64,000 bases of DNA, taken from positions 1-64,000 of the forward strand of contig DAVB01000060.1 of assembly GCA_002505455.1 (NCBI GenBank), written 5' to 3'. The DNA is from Euryarchaeota archaeon UBA52 (GTDB lineage: Archaea; Thermoplasmatota; Poseidoniia; Poseidoniales; Thalassarchaeaceae). The position numbers and the translations under genes are program-made. This document shows, piece by piece, positions 45,139 to 53,881 of this stretch. Positions within the stretch are counted from its first letter, which is position 1. Each line of letters begins with the position of its first letter. The notes beneath the pieces are model-generated. The model worked only from the letters and a program-made list of their open reading frames with translations. It had not been told where the DNA came from and ran no database searches.

Positions 45139-45312
45139 GCATTACCCTGTGGGGTGTAGAACTTGACAACTTCGATGATCGACTCTCAATCACTGTTCAC
45201 ATGCTAATTTAGTCAAAAATAAGTTTAATTGGCCACGAATATAAAACACAAATGAGACGACGATTCCATTGATTCATAAGTGAGTCTTCTGTGCAATAAT
45301 TGGTGTTACAAC
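45139..45312. promoter_or_regulatory. Divergent promoter between the metallo-hydrolase and diflavin reductase
   Basis: A 174-base gap, AT-rich between 45200 and 45250, with a TATA-like GAATATAAAAC around 45237 that would serve the plus-strand reductase gene. No operator was recognised. Confidence 0.4.
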
Positions 45313-47136
45313 ATGGCTGAGCCAAGATCCATTCTAATACTCTACGGTTCACAATCCGGCAACTCCGAGGAACTTGCGATTCAAGCCGGTAAAATGTCCT
45401 CTCAGAGCGGACTAAAACCAACAGTCAAGGCAATGGATGAGATTGAGATAACTGAATTACTCACTCAACAAAGAGTGCTTGTATGTTGTAGCACTTGGGG
45501 AGATGGGGAACAGCCGGACAATGCCGAGGATCTTTGGGAGGCAGCCAATAGCGGCGCTATTGAGAGCTTGGACGGTATCAATTTCTCAGTACTCGCACTC
45601 GGGGATACCTCCTATGACTTGTTTTGCGAGTCTGGCAAAGAGTGGGATAGTTGGTTCCAGTCGAAAGGAGCAATTCGCGTTCATGATAGAGTAGACTGTG
45701 ACGTAGATTATGAGGAACCCGCCGGATTATGGATGGCCGCAGTGATCCCCAAAATGGCAGCGATCGAGGACGTCTTGGTAGAAACAACGCTACCTGAGGA
45801 AAACCAGCAGGAAGTCGTCGTCGTTAATTCTGAGGTACCCCCTCCAGAGAAGAGTAGTAAGTCCCAGTGGTCGGCAAAAAATCCCTACACTTCTCACTTA
45901 GATCAAAACTATGTCCTCAATGGAAAAGGATCGGGCAAAGAGACAAGACACATAGTATTCAACCTAGGATCCTCAGGGTTAGAGTACAAAGCCGGCGATG
46001 CGTTAGGCGTTATCCCAGTTGCTCCTCCCGACTTGGTGGAAGATTTGTTGACAGCCTCCGGATTCGACGGATCAGAGAATGTTGAAACTCATATGGGAGA
46101 AATGGAATTGAGACAAGCCTTGACTTCGGCCTTCGAAATACACAGACTGTCAAAAAAATGGGTCCGTGGACTGGGCCAACACCTCAGTACTCCGGAGGAA
46201 GTCTCTATCCGAATAGTATCCAGGACAAGGTCCTCGACCAATGATGGAACTATACTCGTTGAGTGGGAGGGAACGGGCGTTGAAGATGATATCCCGATAG
46301 ATTACTGTGAAATCGGCTCAGCGACAGACCCCTCGATCGATCTGTGGAACGACTTAGATCAAGACGACTCCAAACTGGAGGATTACATATGGAGCCGAGA
46401 CTATATCGACGCTCTGAATGACTTCGGCCATGTAGTTTCCACTCCTCAGCAACTCGTTGACGGAATGGATCGGCTAAAACCAAGATTATACTCTATAGCT
46501 AGTAGCCCTGATCACGAGCCAGGCACAGTTCACCTCACAGTTGGAATCGTTAGATACAATCATCATGATAGAGACAGGACCGGTCTTGCGACAGGGTTCC
46601 TCGCAGATAGGTGCGACGTGGGCGATTCTGAAATTGGCGTCTTTATGTCGCCTACTCGATCATTCATACTGCCTGAGGATAGATCAACAGACATAATCAT
46701 GGTAGGACCAGGAACAGGAATAGCACCATTCAGAGCCTTTTTGCAGCAGAGAGATATTGACGGGGCAACCGGGAGAAATTGGCTATTTTTCGGCGATTGG
46801 ACTGAATCTGGTGAAAATTACTACAAGGAAGAAATGGATGATTGGAAGGAACGGGGAATTTTGACCAAGCACGACCTAGCATGGTCCAGAGACGGCTCGG
46901 AGAAAGTGTATGTCCAGCATCTTATGAAGAAACATGGTGAAGAAATATGGGCATGGATAGACGGTGGTGCTTACTTCTATGTCTGTGGCGATAAGTCTAG
47001 AATGGCAAAAGACGTTCACAAGACGCTAATAGGCATCTGCGCCGAACATGGCGGTATGTCTGAAGAAGACGCTCATGAATTCGTGGAAACCCAGATGATG
47101 AGGACTGAGAAGAGATATCTCAGAGACGTATATTGA
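45313..47136 (+). CDS. Diflavin reductase (sulfite reductase flavoprotein/CPR family)
   Basis: 607 residues from the ATG at 45313. The flavodoxin domain (1-145) has ILYGSQSGNSEELA and STWGDGEQPDNA; a linker leads to the FAD domain with RLKPRLYSIASSP (FAD-binding RxYS) and GLATGFLADR, and the NADPH domain with GPGTGIAPFRAFLQQR, FFGDW and the C-terminal YLRDVY. It passes electrons from NADPH via FAD and FMN to a partner, as CysJ does for sulfite reductase. No CysI is adjacent, so the partner is open; the BoxB/PaaA-like oxygenase and others are possible. Confidence 0.93.
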   Translation: MAEPRSILILYGSQSGNSEELAIQAGKMSSQSGLKPTVKAMDEIEITELLTQQRVLVCCSTWGDGEQPDNAEDLWEAANSGAIESLDGINFSVLALGDTSYDLFCESGKEWDSWFQSKGAIRVHDRVDCDVDYEEPAGLWMAAVIPKMAAIEDVLVETTLPEENQQEVVVVNSEVPPPEKSSKSQWSAKNPYTSHLDQNYVLNGKGSGKETRHIVFNLGSSGLEYKAGDALGVIPVAPPDLVEDLLTASGFDGSENVETHMGEMELRQALTSAFEIHRLSKKWVRGLGQHLSTPEEVSIRIVSRTRSSTNDGTILVEWEGTGVEDDIPIDYCEIGSATDPSIDLWNDLDQDDSKLEDYIWSRDYIDALNDFGHVVSTPQQLVDGMDRLKPRLYSIASSPDHEPGTVHLTVGIVRYNHHDRDRTGLATGFLADRCDVGDSEIGVFMSPTRSFILPEDRSTDIIMVGPGTGIAPFRAFLQQRDIDGATGRNWLFFGDWTESGENYYKEEMDDWKERGILTKHDLAWSRDGSEKVYVQHLMKKHGEEIWAWIDGGAYFYVCGDKSRMAKDVHKTLIGICAEHGGMSEEDAHEFVETQMMRTEKRYLRDVY

Positions 47137-47187
47137 GAACTGATGATTTCAGATGAACTCAAACGTTGCCCGCCTGTCGTAGGGCCA

Positions 47188-48522
47188 ATGGCATTCTCAC
47201 GAGTACTCATCGCAAATCGGGGTGAGATTGCATTGAGGATAATGAGGTCTCTCAGAACACTCGGTATTGAAGCCTCCATAATACATGGAAGAGAAGATAG
47301 AACGAGCCTACCTGTTCGCTGGTCTGATTCGGCAGTACAGATCTATCGCGATGACCCTCTTGCGAGCTATCTTGATGTCGAAGCAGTTGTAGAGGCTGCA
47401 AAAAGTGTCGGAGCAGATGCAGTTCACCCGGGATATGGCTTCCTTGCAGAAAATCCCAATTTGGCTCGAAGACTCAATGAGGAAGGAATCACCTTTATCG
47501 GGCCTTCTGCAGAAATTCTTGAACTTCTTGGAGACAAGATACAGGCACGTTCCGCGATGACCGCCGCAGGGCTCCCGGTTGCACGGGGGTCAGAAGAACC
47601 GATAGAGAACTCCGAGAGTGCTATGGTCATTGCAGCTGAGATTGGCTATCCAGTCATCATAAAAGCCGCTGCTGGAGGCGGTGGCATAGGAATGCAAATA
47701 GTGCATACTGAGGACGAATTTGACTCTGCATTTCGCCTATGTTCAAGCAGGGCCTCTTCAGCATTTGGGGATGGTAGAGTCTTTGTTGAGAAGTACATAG
47801 AGGAAGCGCAACACATTGAATTTCAGGTTCTCGGCGATGGAAAAGATGCAGTCCATTTTGGAGAGCGCTTCTGCTCCATACAAAGACGACATCAGAAGAT
47901 ATTGGAAGAGGGTCCATGGCTAGATGCCGAGATTAGGGAAAGAATCGGATCCAAAGTCGTCGAAGGTGCGAAAGCAGTGGGATATCGCGGCCTTGCAACA
48001 TTCGAATTTCTGAGGGATGCTAAGGGGGAATTCTACTTCTTGGAAGTCAATCCTAGAGTTCAGGTTGAACACACAGTCACGGAGGCTCTGACAGGTTTCG
48101 ACCTAGTGTCATTGGGAATTAGGGTGGCTGCAGGCGAATCCCTTCCAATTAGCCAAGATGAGATACATCTTCGAGGCCATGCAATACAAGCTAGAATAAA
48201 TGCCGAGCGACCGGAAGATTTCACACCCGCACCTGGGAGGCTATGGGAGTGTATCCTTCCCTCCGGACCCGGCATAAGAGTCGACTCCCATGCTTGTTCC
48301 GGATACTCCATGCCAACTTGCTTCGATTCCCTGCTTGCTAAGATTATAGCACATGGAAGAGATAGAAAAGAAGCCATTGAGAGATTAGATGCAGCGTTAA
48401 GAGAAACCGTCCTTGATGGAGTAGAAACGTTAATTCCGCTGCATAGGAAGATACTCAGAGAGTCTGACTTTGTAAAGAGAGAAATTACTATTTCATATCT
48501 TGAAGATCATGATTTTAGGTGA
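47188..48522 (+). CDS. accC: Biotin carboxylase subunit (acetyl/propionyl-CoA carboxylase)
   Basis: 444 residues from the ATG at 47188 (MAFSRVLIANRGEIALRI). ATP-grasp motifs: HPGYGFLAENP, IIKAAAGGGGIGM, EKYIEEAQHIEFQVLGD, ERFCSIQRRHQK, EVNPRVQVEHTVTEAL (catalytic Glu, Arg) and RINAE. There is no biotinyl or carboxyltransferase domain, so it is the stand-alone biotin carboxylase of a multi-subunit enzyme. With the mutase at the window end it would link propionyl-CoA to succinyl-CoA. Follows the diflavin reductase by 51 bases. Confidence 0.94.
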   Translation: MAFSRVLIANRGEIALRIMRSLRTLGIEASIIHGREDRTSLPVRWSDSAVQIYRDDPLASYLDVEAVVEAAKSVGADAVHPGYGFLAENPNLARRLNEEGITFIGPSAEILELLGDKIQARSAMTAAGLPVARGSEEPIENSESAMVIAAEIGYPVIIKAAAGGGGIGMQIVHTEDEFDSAFRLCSSRASSAFGDGRVFVEKYIEEAQHIEFQVLGDGKDAVHFGERFCSIQRRHQKILEEGPWLDAEIRERIGSKVVEGAKAVGYRGLATFEFLRDAKGEFYFLEVNPRVQVEHTVTEALTGFDLVSLGIRVAAGESLPISQDEIHLRGHAIQARINAERPEDFTPAPGRLWECILPSGPGIRVDSHACSGYSMPTCFDSLLAKIIAHGRDRKEAIERLDAALRETVLDGVETLIPLHRKILRESDFVKREITISYLEDHDFR

Positions 48523-49492
48523 TGGCTTGGATCTTGTAATCGTTGGCAGTATTGGATATGATGACATACAGACACCTTACGGGAAAGTAAGCAGTCTATT
48601 GGGCGGATCAGCGTCATATTCCGGCCTTTCTGCAGCATTCCACGCTCGTGATATTGGGTTGGAGAGAGTAAGCGTTGGCCTAGTGTCAATTATCGGCTCC
48701 GACTTCGACGAGACCTCTTATCGAAGAATTGTTGACGCAGGGTTAGATATCGAAGGCGTAAAACAATCTGATGGGATGACCTTTCGCTGGTCAGGAAAGT
48801 ATGAGGGTTCAATGGACCATGCTATAACCGTGTCAACAGAAGTCAACGTTCTCTCTGATTTCAAGCCAACTTTGCCAGCATCCTGGAAAGATCCTACAAT
48901 CTTGTTCTGCTCTTCAGCAAGCCCTGCCACGCAGATCGAAGTTCTGAATGCCAACCAAGGCTCCAAGGTCACTGCATTGGATACTTTCCAGCTTTGGATT
49001 GATTCGGAATTTTCCGGATTGAGCGAGGCTCTTCGGAAGGTCGATATTGCTATTTTCAATGAGGACGAGGTCAATGCGATTGGAGATGGTCAGAACTTTC
49101 TTGAATCAGGAAGAAACATCATCACTGGCCAGAGTCTTAATGGAGGCGAATTGGCTGGTTCAGGGCCCCAATGTCTGATTATCAAGAGAGGAAGTGCAGG
49201 GTGCGTATGCATTCATAGGGACGGCCTCATCATTCTTCCAGCTTATCCCACAGAGTCGGTAGTTGACCCCACTGGTTGTGGTGATGTTTTCGCCGGGGCG
49301 TTCTTGGCACAACTTGTCCCCCACGAAGGAAATCTTTCAGATATCGAATCTATCCGTAGAGCACTGATACATGCTACAGTAACTGCATCATTCAATATAG
49401 AATCATTTGGATCAGATTCCATTTCAAGTTTAAAACGAGGAAAATATCGAGCCAGGCTCGATCGTTATCGGAGAATGGCCGGCATCATCTGA
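48509..49492 (+). CDS. PfkB-family sugar/nucleoside kinase
   Basis: 327 residues if started at ATG 48509; a TTG at 48527 after AGGTGAT is another candidate, and both overlap or touch the preceding gene. GSIGYDDIQTPYG and LLGGSASYSGLSAA form the N-terminal substrate-binding part; VVDPTGCGDVFAGAFLA is the anion-hole motif with catalytic Asp (usually GAGD, here GCGD). Phosphorylates a sugar, nucleoside or similar; the substrate cannot be told. The 3' end overlaps the next convergent gene by eight bases. Confidence 0.9.
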   Translation: MILGDGLDLVIVGSIGYDDIQTPYGKVSSLLGGSASYSGLSAAFHARDIGLERVSVGLVSIIGSDFDETSYRRIVDAGLDIEGVKQSDGMTFRWSGKYEGSMDHAITVSTEVNVLSDFKPTLPASWKDPTILFCSSASPATQIEVLNANQGSKVTALDTFQLWIDSEFSGLSEALRKVDIAIFNEDEVNAIGDGQNFLESGRNIITGQSLNGGELAGSGPQCLIIKRGSAGCVCIHRDGLIILPAYPTESVVDPTGCGDVFAGAFLAQLVPHEGNLSDIESIRRALIHATVTASFNIESFGSDSISSLKRGKYRARLDRYRRMAGII

Positions 49493-50909
49493 GATGCCGT
49501 ATACCAGGTATCCCGGCCCCTTCCCCGCCGTATGTGCTAGGTCTTAATTCGCTGAACCTCGGGAGTAAACCATCTTCATCAACAGGCATATTGTCGATTT
49601 CAAGTCGTTTATTCATCACTATTCTTCGTAGTGCATTCTGACCACTTGTTTCAGGATGAACACGGGTTGGAGCCCCTCCAAGATTAACCTCAGCTTGATG
49701 TTGATGATCAGCACGTAATCTCAGTTTTTGTGCAGACCTTAGTCTAGAGTCCTGATCTAACTCATTCACTTCATTCTCAACCCTATTCCGTTCCTTCCCC
49801 CTGTTTGGAATGGGCACTAACAAACGTTCAACCCAACTGCGTCTGCGAGGCTTATCCGAAGAAACAATTGACGAAATCTTGCTACGACCGGGTCCAATAC
49901 TCTTCATGACCTTCTTTGCCCTAGCTTGCTTTACGATGCCTGGGCGGCACTCTTCTCTGACAGCGGCATCTGTAGGGTCAGGCAGTATATCGCCGCCCAT
50001 CTCTATTGATTCATATGATCTGACCGCGCGACTCAGCATCATCGAACTCGATTGAGGAGATTCGTTAGCGGCTGGAGATATCTCGTTAGTGCCCCATCCA
50101 TTCATGACTGCTGGCTCATTTGAAACAGCACTCTCGACAGACTCTATGGCAGGAGCAGGATCATCAAACATCGCCCATTGCATGCCCCCATCATTTCCAC
50201 GATCATCGAATCCGAAACTCGCATCAAATGGAAGTGCCGAGTCAGTAATAGATGGAGATGGTGAGGCCAGGGCCCCCGTCGCAGGTATTTCCAAGCTGTC
50301 TTCAGTGCTTGAGTAACTCATAGCAGAACTCTGAATTGACACCGGAGACGAACTTCTGGTGGATGGATGGCTTGTTTGAATGGGTGTTTTCCCAGTCATT
50401 GAATTTATCAGACGCTCCTCTTCTTCGTATATCCTCGATTTTTTGATATCACGCCGAGCATCGCTGATTGTATCTCCGTGCATGACTCTGTTAAGCATCT
50501 GATAAAGATACAGAAGATCACTCTGCGAACCAGATATGAGGTGACGCATCCCATTCGAATGGTCGATAGCCAAGACTGGAAGTCTGAACCCAGCATAAAT
50601 TCCAACTGATATGATGCCTGCTGCAATAGAGATATATGAGTAAGGTGCGACAAGTATTCTGGTTGCTGAGAAAATAAATGCCAGTCCAAGCAGTAGCCAA
50701 GTGCTAGAGTATCTCTGAATATCCGTCTGCCTAAGAACGTCTATCGATCCGAGATCTATCGCAGTTCCGATGCCCCGGGGATCTTCAAATCGTAGCTTAC
50801 GCTGATCGAGCACAGCTCTGAAGTGTCTTGACAGCCCGACCAGAGATAGATCGTCGAACCACTCCGACTCACTATTCTCCGCCCGAGCCTGTGGCCCGGC
50901 TGAGTACAT
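49485..50909 (-). CDS. Membrane protein with long disordered C-terminal region, unknown
   Basis: 474 residues from ATG 50909 (other starts to 50933). After about 60 soluble residues come two close membrane helices (TWLLLGLAFIFSATRILV and ISIAAGIISVGIYAGF), a conserved-looking short domain (HLISGSQSDLLYLYQMLNRVMHGDTISDARRDIKKSRIYEEEERL), then about 300 residues rich in Ser/Pro/Ala and later in Arg/Lys, probably disordered. No family recognised. The basic C-terminus could bind nucleic acid or phospholipid. Confidence 0.7.
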   Translation of the reverse strand: MYSAGPQARAENSESEWFDDLSLVGLSRHFRAVLDQRKLRFEDPRGIGTAIDLGSIDVLRQTDIQRYSSTWLLLGLAFIFSATRILVAPYSYISIAAGIISVGIYAGFRLPVLAIDHSNGMRHLISGSQSDLLYLYQMLNRVMHGDTISDARRDIKKSRIYEEEERLINSMTGKTPIQTSHPSTRSSSPVSIQSSAMSYSSTEDSLEIPATGALASPSPSITDSALPFDASFGFDDRGNDGGMQWAMFDDPAPAIESVESAVSNEPAVMNGWGTNEISPAANESPQSSSMMLSRAVRSYESIEMGGDILPDPTDAAVREECRPGIVKQARAKKVMKSIGPGRSKISSIVSSDKPRRRSWVERLLVPIPNRGKERNRVENEVNELDQDSRLRSAQKLRLRADHQHQAEVNLGGAPTRVHPETSGQNALRRIVMNKRLEIDNMPVDEDGLLPRFSELRPSTYGGEGAGIPGIRHLR

Positions 50910-50989
50910 CCGAGCCTCCATCCAAAGTTTCACAATTTATACTCTTAGGCTGGAAATGATGTCTCAGGCCTCTACAAGAGAATATATGC

Positions 50990-51973
50990 TCAGACCGGAT
51001 GAATATCAGTTATCGCTCCAATAATCCTCATTGGCCCTGCATCCAACTGCACTAGAAGCGGTGGTTTTTCCGAAGACGTCCTTACATCTATGGGTCTGTC
51101 CCACACAACTACCATGCTGCTCCCGCTCACAGATTCCACTCTTCCAACGATGAACTGTAAATCACAAGACATGTGGACCACATCTCCAACTTTCAGAACA
51201 TTTTTCTGGAATACTGAAATATTGATTTCAATCTTACTTTTCTCCATTCGAGTCAAAAGCTTCGACCCAACACCTACGATCTGGCTACCCTTGTCAAGAA
51301 TATTGTCCTGAACCCCCCTAAGAGCCACGCCTACACGATCGCCTGCTATTGCGAAGTCAACATCGTCATCCATTACTTGCAGGGAACGCACTACTCCGAC
51401 ATGACCCCCTGGATAAATTTCAACAGAGTCATGTTTCCGAATTATACCGGAACGAACGTATCCGATCCCAACCAATCCAATTCCTTTGACGACAAAGTGC
51501 TGGTCAATGGAGACAAGAACCTCTTCGTCTGCAGTGTCAGTCCTAACTCTACTCAGAAGCTCCGATCTAATTTCATGCGGATCCGGCAAGGAATCGTGTA
51601 TTTTCCATGACTCAAGACCGGCTTGATCACGAATCAACGATAGCTTCTCGGGATCAATCCAATCACCGTCTTTTGGATTGATGATGATGTGTCCATTCGC
51701 CACTTTGGATGAAGAGTATGCCACCATGGCCTCCCCAATTGCTGCATTGATTTCTCTGACCTCTATTATACCAGAATCAGCAACATTCAACGTCGATAGC
51801 AGAGGTCGGAGACTCTCCGGATGTTTTAGAGGCCTAATCATCGAGAGAATCCTTCTTTCCGGCCCTTCTCCTTCTTTGTAAACATAAGATTCAACATCTC
51901 TTGAATCTGAAATCTTGCCGAGACTTCGCAGAAGGCTTTCAGTGGCAAGTACAGCCACATTCAGAACAGGCAT
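50990..51973 (-). CDS. EF-Tu/SelB-like protein without GTPase motifs
   Basis: 327 residues from the ATG at 51973 (MPVLNVAVLATESLLRSLGK). The N-terminal 140 residues align loosely with an EF-Tu-type G domain but lack the P-loop, DxxG and NKxD. Residues about 160-250 read clearly as EF-Tu domain II (SIDQHFVVKGIGLVGIGYVRSGIIRKHDSVEIYPGG, then VRSLQVMDDDVDFAIAGDRVGVALRG), and the last 75 residues as domain III. Members of a similar degenerate SelB-related group exist in other archaea as far as I recall; role unknown, possibly binding tRNA or ribosomes without GTP switching. Confidence 0.78.
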   Translation of the reverse strand: MPVLNVAVLATESLLRSLGKISDSRDVESYVYKEGEGPERRILSMIRPLKHPESLRPLLSTLNVADSGIIEVREINAAIGEAMVAYSSSKVANGHIIINPKDGDWIDPEKLSLIRDQAGLESWKIHDSLPDPHEIRSELLSRVRTDTADEEVLVSIDQHFVVKGIGLVGIGYVRSGIIRKHDSVEIYPGGHVGVVRSLQVMDDDVDFAIAGDRVGVALRGVQDNILDKGSQIVGVGSKLLTRMEKSKIEINISVFQKNVLKVGDVVHMSCDLQFIVGRVESVSGSSMVVVWDRPIDVRTSSEKPPLLVQLDAGPMRIIGAITDIHPV

Positions 51974-52010
51974 GAGTAAACAACCTCTGGTGATTAGTTT
52001 GACGGACGAA

Positions 52011-52472
52011 TCAGGAACCATCGACCCTCATGCCGTCTCTTGCTTGTTTTGCCATGTTGTACAGGCGTTCCTCCTCTTCGCCACTCGGCGTGAATTGGGG
52101 TACCTCCGTAGGTTTCATCGAACTGTCCACTGCAACCATAAAGAAGAATCCTGAACAGATCTCTTCAGGATTCCATTCCTTTCGAGAAAGTCTGCAAGAT
52201 GTGACGTGTACGCCAATGGTTCTTGGAGAAGTCCAAACAACTCTAGCGATAGTTCTGATTACGTCGCCTTGATACGCAGGCCTCTTAAATTTCAGAGCGT
52301 CAACTGAGATTGTAACTACGTCCTCACTGCAAAATTTGCTTGCAGCCATTCCTGCGGCGGTATCCATGATAGACATCAACCGACCACCAAAAAGTGTGTT
52401 TAGTGCATTGGTATCACCCGGAAATACCTCATTCAGTTGAATGACCGGGTCAGACCCCCCACTGTTATTCAT
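52011..52472 (-). CDS. Acyl-CoA thioesterase, hotdog fold
   Basis: 153 residues from the ATG at 52472. NEVFPGDTNALNTLFGGRLMSIMDTAAGMAA (catalytic Asp/Asn region with the GG loop), VDALKFKRPAYQGDVI and SGFFFMVAVD match the BACH/YciA-like thioesterases. It hydrolyses acyl-CoA to free acid and CoA. Precedes the EF-Tu-like gene by 37 bases on the same strand. Confidence 0.9.
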   Translation of the reverse strand: MNNSGGSDPVIQLNEVFPGDTNALNTLFGGRLMSIMDTAAGMAASKFCSEDVVTISVDALKFKRPAYQGDVIRTIARVVWTSPRTIGVHVTSCRLSRKEWNPEEICSGFFFMVAVDSSMKPTEVPQFTPSGEEEERLYNMAKQARDGMRVDGS

Positions 52473-52580
52473 GTCTAATACGTGCCGAGTGCTCCGCTCT
52501 CTTGAATCCACCCCGCATAATGTGTCAAATGAAACAGATTTGACCGTGGCGTTGATTTCTCACCCTGCTTTCTTCGGCCC

Positions 52581-53351
52581 GTGGACCGAGCACACCTTGC
52601 ATGGGAACCAATTCATTTAGCTGATCCAGATGGTGGGAATTACATCCTTTGGCCACATCTTCCGTGCATCGAATCTCCCGCAGAATTACGACCCAAAGGA
52701 GATTGGAACGCAATAGCGATACTAGCATCTTCGGAGGATATTTGGAGGTGGGAACAAGAATTCTCTGAAGATCAGAAAAATCCCGGTGCACATCTTGCTG
52801 CTGCTATGGCCTCAGGAACTTCGCTGGGACGTTATTTGGCAGATATCACGACTCTTGATCTGAAACAGGTGTCCATTCCAGATCCCGAACCAATGAGGCT
52901 TGTAGATTCGTACCCCTCATCAAAGATATTTCCACTAGAGCCTCCAAGTGACGATTCGGAGTGGGCAGATTTGATGGTAGAACATGCCGATCAGGCCGCT
53001 AAAGCCTCCAACTTGATCTCCCTTCTTGGTACTGGAAGGAGATGGAGGAAAGCCAGATCGGAAGTGATACCCGATATAGCCACGCACCCGCATGTAGATT
53101 CTGATATGGGCGCAGCAGCAGCATCCGCAGCAGCATGGTGGAGAGAAGAACAGCGTACATGGAAGAACGATCTAGATTTCAAGAGGGATATCCGCCAGAT
53201 GTCTAGACTCAGGGGCGCCATGGTTCAGATTAGATCCGATGATACGGCAAGTACCATCTTAGTCCCTGTTCATCAGGCAAGGTTGCAGCGTATCTCGGAG
53301 GTACTTTCTATGTGGCCCGATGTGGAATATGTATGGAGTGGGTCTGAATGA
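52581..53351 (+). CDS. Unknown soluble protein, first gene of the TBP-like operon
   Basis: 256 residues with GTG start. No family recognised. The first 60 residues are Trp/Pro-rich (WEPIHLADPDGGNYILWPHLP), the middle is acidic, and residues about 130-230 are helical with an Ala run (GAAAASAAAWWREEQRTWKNDLDF) and basic segments (GTGRRWRKARSE). No membrane segment. Its stop overlaps the next start as ATGA, so it is translationally coupled with the TBP-like gene and probably works with it. Confidence 0.7.
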   Translation: MDRAHLAWEPIHLADPDGGNYILWPHLPCIESPAELRPKGDWNAIAILASSEDIWRWEQEFSEDQKNPGAHLAAAMASGTSLGRYLADITTLDLKQVSIPDPEPMRLVDSYPSSKIFPLEPPSDDSEWADLMVEHADQAAKASNLISLLGTGRRWRKARSEVIPDIATHPHVDSDMGAAAASAAAWWREEQRTWKNDLDFKRDIRQMSRLRGAMVQIRSDDTASTILVPVHQARLQRISEVLSMWPDVEYVWSGSE

Positions 53352-53881
53352 GCGATGTCACTGATCGACTTGAGGTTAGTGTGGAAGATCAAACTTTCAG
53401 ATTTATCCCGAGGGACATAGTATCGAGAAGTGAGGCTCTTTCGTTAAAAGGAGCCTCTATGATAGGTGATGAAGTCGTCTTGGAGCGCTCACATCCTAGA
53501 GCTACTTTGGTGTTTGAGCAATCGGGAGGGATACTAGTCCATGGCATAGCCAGACCGGAGGTTGCGAAACTAGTAGCAAGAGAAGCATTACTGCGCCTCG
53601 GTTACCAGGAAGAAGGTATCACGATGGAATCCGGGCCTATCCTCATGAGTTTCAGAACCGGCCGAGCCATCATCTCTAGTGTAGCAGTAGGCCGTTTAAA
53701 TGAAGCATCCATGAATGATGACTTAGGCGCAATAGAGATTGCCGCCACCAGATTTGGAGGTACAATCATACTCTTTCCGAGTGGGAGGGGACTCGTATTC
53801 GGAATGAACTCCAGAAAGATCGGCGAGTTAGCAATTCACACATATCTCGAGATCCTCGGAGAAGAAGGAGCGCTCGCGTGA
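53348..53881 (+). CDS. Divergent TATA-binding-protein-fold protein
   Basis: 177 residues, almost exactly the size of an archaeal TBP. Two repeats are visible, each ending in the TBP-like strand-turn-strand-helix: ATLVFEQSGGILVHGIARPEVAKLVAREALLRLG (repeat 1, residues about 53-86, written here in parts: ATLVFEQSGG, ILVHGIARPE) and GTIILFPSGRGLVFGMNSRK followed by a helix (repeat 2, about 137-170), like LIF.SGK.V.TGAKS.E.A in TBP. Canonical DNA-intercalating Phe pairs are not clearly kept, and the between-strand regions are very different. A paralogue with a changed target is inferred; this is not the general TBP. Confidence 0.62.
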   Translation: MSDVTDRLEVSVEDQTFRFIPRDIVSRSEALSLKGASMIGDEVVLERSHPRATLVFEQSGGILVHGIARPEVAKLVAREALLRLGYQEEGITMESGPILMSFRTGRAIISSVAVGRLNEASMNDDLGAIEIAATRFGGTIILFPSGRGLVFGMNSRKIGELAIHTYLEILGEEGALA

